NCBI RefSeq assembly: GCF_009680455.1
Contig: NZ_WKRD01000006.1
Span: 167,709 to 231,708, forward strand
DNA: 64,000 nt
DNA from: Lachnospira eligens
Lineage (GTDB): Bacteria; Bacillota; Clostridia; Lachnospirales; Lachnospiraceae
Reading direction: 5' to 3'
Shown: in pieces, positions 61,822 to 64,000 of the stretch
How positions within the stretch are numbered: the stretch's first letter is position 1
Layout of the letters: each line of letters starts with the position of its first letter
The notes under the pieces: model-generated
Told to the model about the DNA's origin: nothing
The model's input: the letters and a program-made list of their open reading frames with translations, nothing else
Database searches by the model: none
Program-made: the position numbers and the translations under genes

Positions 61822-63846
61822 ATGAAACAGAGTTATACTGCGAGGAAGATTATGAAGAATAAAAAGATTAAATGCGATATATATACCAGAGTATCCACAA
61901 CCATGCAGGTAGATGGCTACAGTCTGGATGCTCAGAAAGAAAAACTCAAGAGATATGCGGAATTTCAGAATATGGAAATCGTAAATGAGTATTCAGATGA
62001 AGGTAAGTCTGGAAAGAGCGTAGAGGGCAGACCGGAATTTCAGAGAATGTTGGATAATATTGAGAATGGAACAGATGAGGTACAGTTTGTACTGGTGTTC
62101 AAGCTTTCCAGATTCGGTCGTAATGCGGCAGATGTTTTAAATTCTTTGCAGAGGATGCAGGATTTTGGAGTGAATCTGATCTGTGTTGAAGATGGAATTG
62201 ACAGCTCAAAAGATAGTGGAAAGCTGATGATTTCTGTTCTGTCTGCGGTGGCAGAGATTGAACGAGAGAATATCCTTGTTCAGACAATGGAGGGACGTAA
62301 GCAGAAAGCCAGGGAAGGAAAATGGAACGGTGGATTTGCTCCATATGGCTATGAATTGGTAAATGGAGAATTGCAGATTGCAGAGGACGAAGCAGAGATT
62401 ATTCGTCTGATCTATGACAAATTTATTCATACCAATATGGGAATCTCTGCGATTGCCGCATGGCTGAACCAGCATGGATATAAAAAGAAAAAACGACAGA
62501 ATAATACACTGGACGCATTTGCCTCTTCGTTTATAAAAGGCGTTCTGGATAATCCGGTATACTGTGGAAAGTTGGCTTATGGACGAAGGAAGAACGAGAA
62601 AGTTTCAGGAACAAGAAATGAATATCGCATTGTAAAACAGGAAAATTATATGCTGCATGATGGTATCCACGAAGGAATTATTTCAGAAACAGATTGGGAG
62701 CTGGCACATCAAAAACGGGAAAAAACAGGTGTGAAATATGAAAAGACGCATAGTCTGGATCATGAGCATATTTTATCCGGAATATTGAGATGTCCGTTAT
62801 GTGGAAGCGGTATGTATGGAAACGTAAACCGAAAGAAAAAGAAAGACGGAACCTTATATAAGGATTATTTCTATTATGCCTGCAAACATCGTCGCCTGGT
62901 AGATGGTCATAAATGTGGATATCGTAAACAATGGAGCGAAGAGAAGATTAACAATGCAGTGGAAGAGGTTATTCGGAAACTGGTGAAGAATCCTAAATTT
63001 GAAGAAGCCATTCTGAATAAAATCGGCTCAAGAATAGATACAGAAGAAATAGAAAAAGAGATTGAAGGACTGGAAAAACAGCACAGACAACTGACCGGAG
63101 CAAAAGCAAGGCTTGGACAGCAGATGGACAGTCTGGATATCATGGATAAATTTTATGAGAAGAAATATCAGGATATGGAGACAAGGTTATACCGTTTGTA
63201 TGATGAGATTGAAGGCGTGGAGAACAGTATAGAGGAAGTCAAGAACCGCCTGTTGAATATCCGACAACAGAAAATATCAGAAGAAAACGTCTATCAATTT
63301 CTTTTGTATTTTGATAAACTATATGATAAGTTCACCGACCTGGAGAAGAAAGAATTTCTTAACAGCTTTGTAGAACAGGTGGACATTTACGAGCAGGAGC
63401 AGCCAGATGGCAGATTCCTGAAGCACATAAAGTTCCGTTTTCCGGTGTATTTTGGAGACAGAGAGACACAGGAACTTTGTTGGGACAACGAAAGTACCGT
63501 TGAGACGGTAGTACTGCTTTCCCACAAAAAGCCAGACGGACATATCAACGTAAAAGTTGAGTTTGGTGAGGGTGAGGGAAAAGTTCCGCTTGATAATATC
63601 GCTAAAAGAGCCGAAAGCTATAAGCCCAAAGAACGAGTGACCTACAAAATGATAAAGGAGTACATAGAAGCTAAATACGGCTTCAAAGTACATACCGCAT
63701 ATATCGCAGAGGTAAAGAGAGATTTAGGCTTGCCAATGTATGATGCTCCTAATGCGGTAGAAGAATTGAAACAGCCGAGGAAACATCCGACAGCGGAGAA
63801 AGTGGAAGCGATAAAGGATGCATTGAAGCATTTTGAAGTGATTTAA
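61822..63846 (+). CDS. Large serine recombinase with a swapped C-terminal tail
   Basis: 674 residues. Catalytic domain: IYTRVSTTMQVDGYSLDAQ with the nucleophile Ser in RVST, then SRFGRNAADVLN. Recombinase domain about 190-300, zinc ribbon CPLCGSGMYG and a later HKC, then a coiled coil. Near residue 560 the sequence VETVVLLSHKKPD begins, the same as in rlmD. The last 115 residues are therefore encoded to the right of the attachment core and belong to the integration target, not to the element. They include VTYKMIKEYIEAKYGFKVHT, homologous to the rlmD tail. An alternative start is at 61852. The protein integrates and excises the element. Confidence 0.93.
   Translation: MKQSYTARKIMKNKKIKCDIYTRVSTTMQVDGYSLDAQKEKLKRYAEFQNMEIVNEYSDEGKSGKSVEGRPEFQRMLDNIENGTDEVQFVLVFKLSRFGRNAADVLNSLQRMQDFGVNLICVEDGIDSSKDSGKLMISVLSAVAEIERENILVQTMEGRKQKAREGKWNGGFAPYGYELVNGELQIAEDEAEIIRLIYDKFIHTNMGISAIAAWLNQHGYKKKKRQNNTLDAFASSFIKGVLDNPVYCGKLAYGRRKNEKVSGTRNEYRIVKQENYMLHDGIHEGIISETDWELAHQKREKTGVKYEKTHSLDHEHILSGILRCPLCGSGMYGNVNRKKKKDGTLYKDYFYYACKHRRLVDGHKCGYRKQWSEEKINNAVEEVIRKLVKNPKFEEAILNKIGSRIDTEEIEKEIEGLEKQHRQLTGAKARLGQQMDSLDIMDKFYEKKYQDMETRLYRLYDEIEGVENSIEEVKNRLLNIRQQKISEENVYQFLLYFDKLYDKFTDLEKKEFLNSFVEQVDIYEQEQPDGRFLKHIKFRFPVYFGDRETQELCWDNESTVETVVLLSHKKPDGHINVKVEFGEGEGKVPLDNIAKRAESYKPKERVTYKMIKEYIEAKYGFKVHTAYIAEVKRDLGLPMYDAPNAVEELKQPRKHPTAEKVEAIKDALKHFEVI
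63499..63539 (+). other. Right attachment site inside the recombinase gene
   Basis: GTTGAGACGGTAGTACTGCT and following bases encode VETVVLLSHKKPD. The core GAGACGGT (63502-63509) is identical with 43234-43241 in rlmD. Same codon phase, so excision would give two intact reading frames. Confidence 0.8.
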
Positions 63847-63946
63847 TAATGGTGAGCGTATCATTAAAAATAGTGGTACGCTTTTCTTTAAAATATTTGG
63901 GAAGCAATATATAAGTGCTGAATATGCTTGAAAGGAGGAAAATGGA

Positions 63947-64000
63947 GTGAACCGTATTACAGAAATAACAAAGCGAGATATTTTAGATTTATTTCAGAAT
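63947..64000 (+). CDS. Start of a gene cut by the window end, possibly AbiJ-like
   Basis: GTG 63947 follows AAAGGAGGAA. Eighteen residues are visible, VNRITEITKRDILDLFQN. This start resembles N-termini of proteins with an AbiJ N-terminal domain, which act in abortive phage defence, but 18 residues cannot prove it. It lies outside the element described here, probably in a neighbouring element in the same hotspot. Confidence 0.45.
   Translation, partial: MNRITEITKRDILDLFQN

Larger units (their letters stand above)
43231..63509. mobile_element. Integrated mobilizable element of about 20.3 kb in rlmD
   Basis: Bounded by two copies of a coding attachment sequence, 43231-43271 in rlmD and 63499-63539 in the serine recombinase, 30 of 41 bases identical and sharing GAGACGGT. 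It holds TnpV, cargo genes, an IS256-family insertion, oriT and MobA-type relaxase, DUF3847, DnaC-like, RepA-like, ParR/ParM-like, a two-component system with ABC exporter, STAND ATPase, GNAT pair and the recombinase. No VirB4, VirD4 or pore genes are present, so it would need a helper. Family knowledge: serine-recombinase elements inserting in rumA/rlmD are known in streptococci and clostridia. Confidence 0.85.

Noticed and set aside
43231..63509. Self-transmissible ICE
   Set aside because: No coupling protein, VirB4-like ATPase or pore genes are seen between the attachment sites.

Overview
The window is low-GC Firmicute DNA, most likely from a gut Lachnospiraceae (Lachnospira/Eubacterium-type). 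Supporting signs are strong AGGAGG ribosome-binding sites, TTGACA/TATAAT promoters, a lysine riboswitch before dapA-dapB, TypA, an oxygen-independent ribonucleotide reductase, a GH43 glycosidase and many short orphan proteins. Species assignment is inference only.

Positions 1 to about 43,230 are chromosome. In order: end of an ABC exporter; a TypA/XRE pair; an unusual SSB-like protein; lysine riboswitch, dapA, dapB; a double GNAT protein, a DegV protein and oligoendopeptidase F; an ECF sigma factor with a membrane partner; two identical tRNA-Gly(GCC) genes flanking a regular array of four 84-bp hairpin units; a trkA-trkH potassium operon with accessory genes and a CorA-type transporter; a GGDEF protein; nrdD with NrdR-like boxes; several lineage-specific genes of unknown function separated by further hairpin repeats; GH43; a SleB-type wall hydrolase; a near-palindromic 292-bp element before a fused ABC ATPase-permease; YerC, DUF1836, a PspA/SPFH envelope-stress pair, PcrA helicase, a FUSC-like membrane protein and rlmD.

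From rlmD to about 63,509 lies a roughly 20.3-kb integrated mobilizable element. Its left end lies inside the 3' end of rlmD and its right end inside the 3' end of its own large serine recombinase. The same VETVVLLS peptide is encoded in the same reading phase at both ends, so each gene has an exchangeable C-terminal tail. The element carries TnpV, a cargo block (XRE membrane regulator, YjdF with its probable riboswitch, a DUF4825-like lipoprotein hit by an IS256-family element), a MOBQ-type relaxase with an RSF1010-like oriT, DUF3847, DnaC-like and RepA-like replication genes, ParR/ParM-like partition genes, a two-component system with an ABC exporter, a STAND (NB-ARC/TPR) ATPase, a GNAT toxin-antitoxin-like pair and the recombinase. 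No conjugation pore genes are visible, so it is probably mobilizable rather than self-transmissible. Remnants of a second tnpV and a second relaxase 3' end show it is a mosaic.

Right of the element a new gene starts at 63,947 and is cut by the window end. Because the sequence after the right attachment site is another swapped tail and not a plain rlmD end, a neighbouring element is probably stacked in the same rlmD hotspot.
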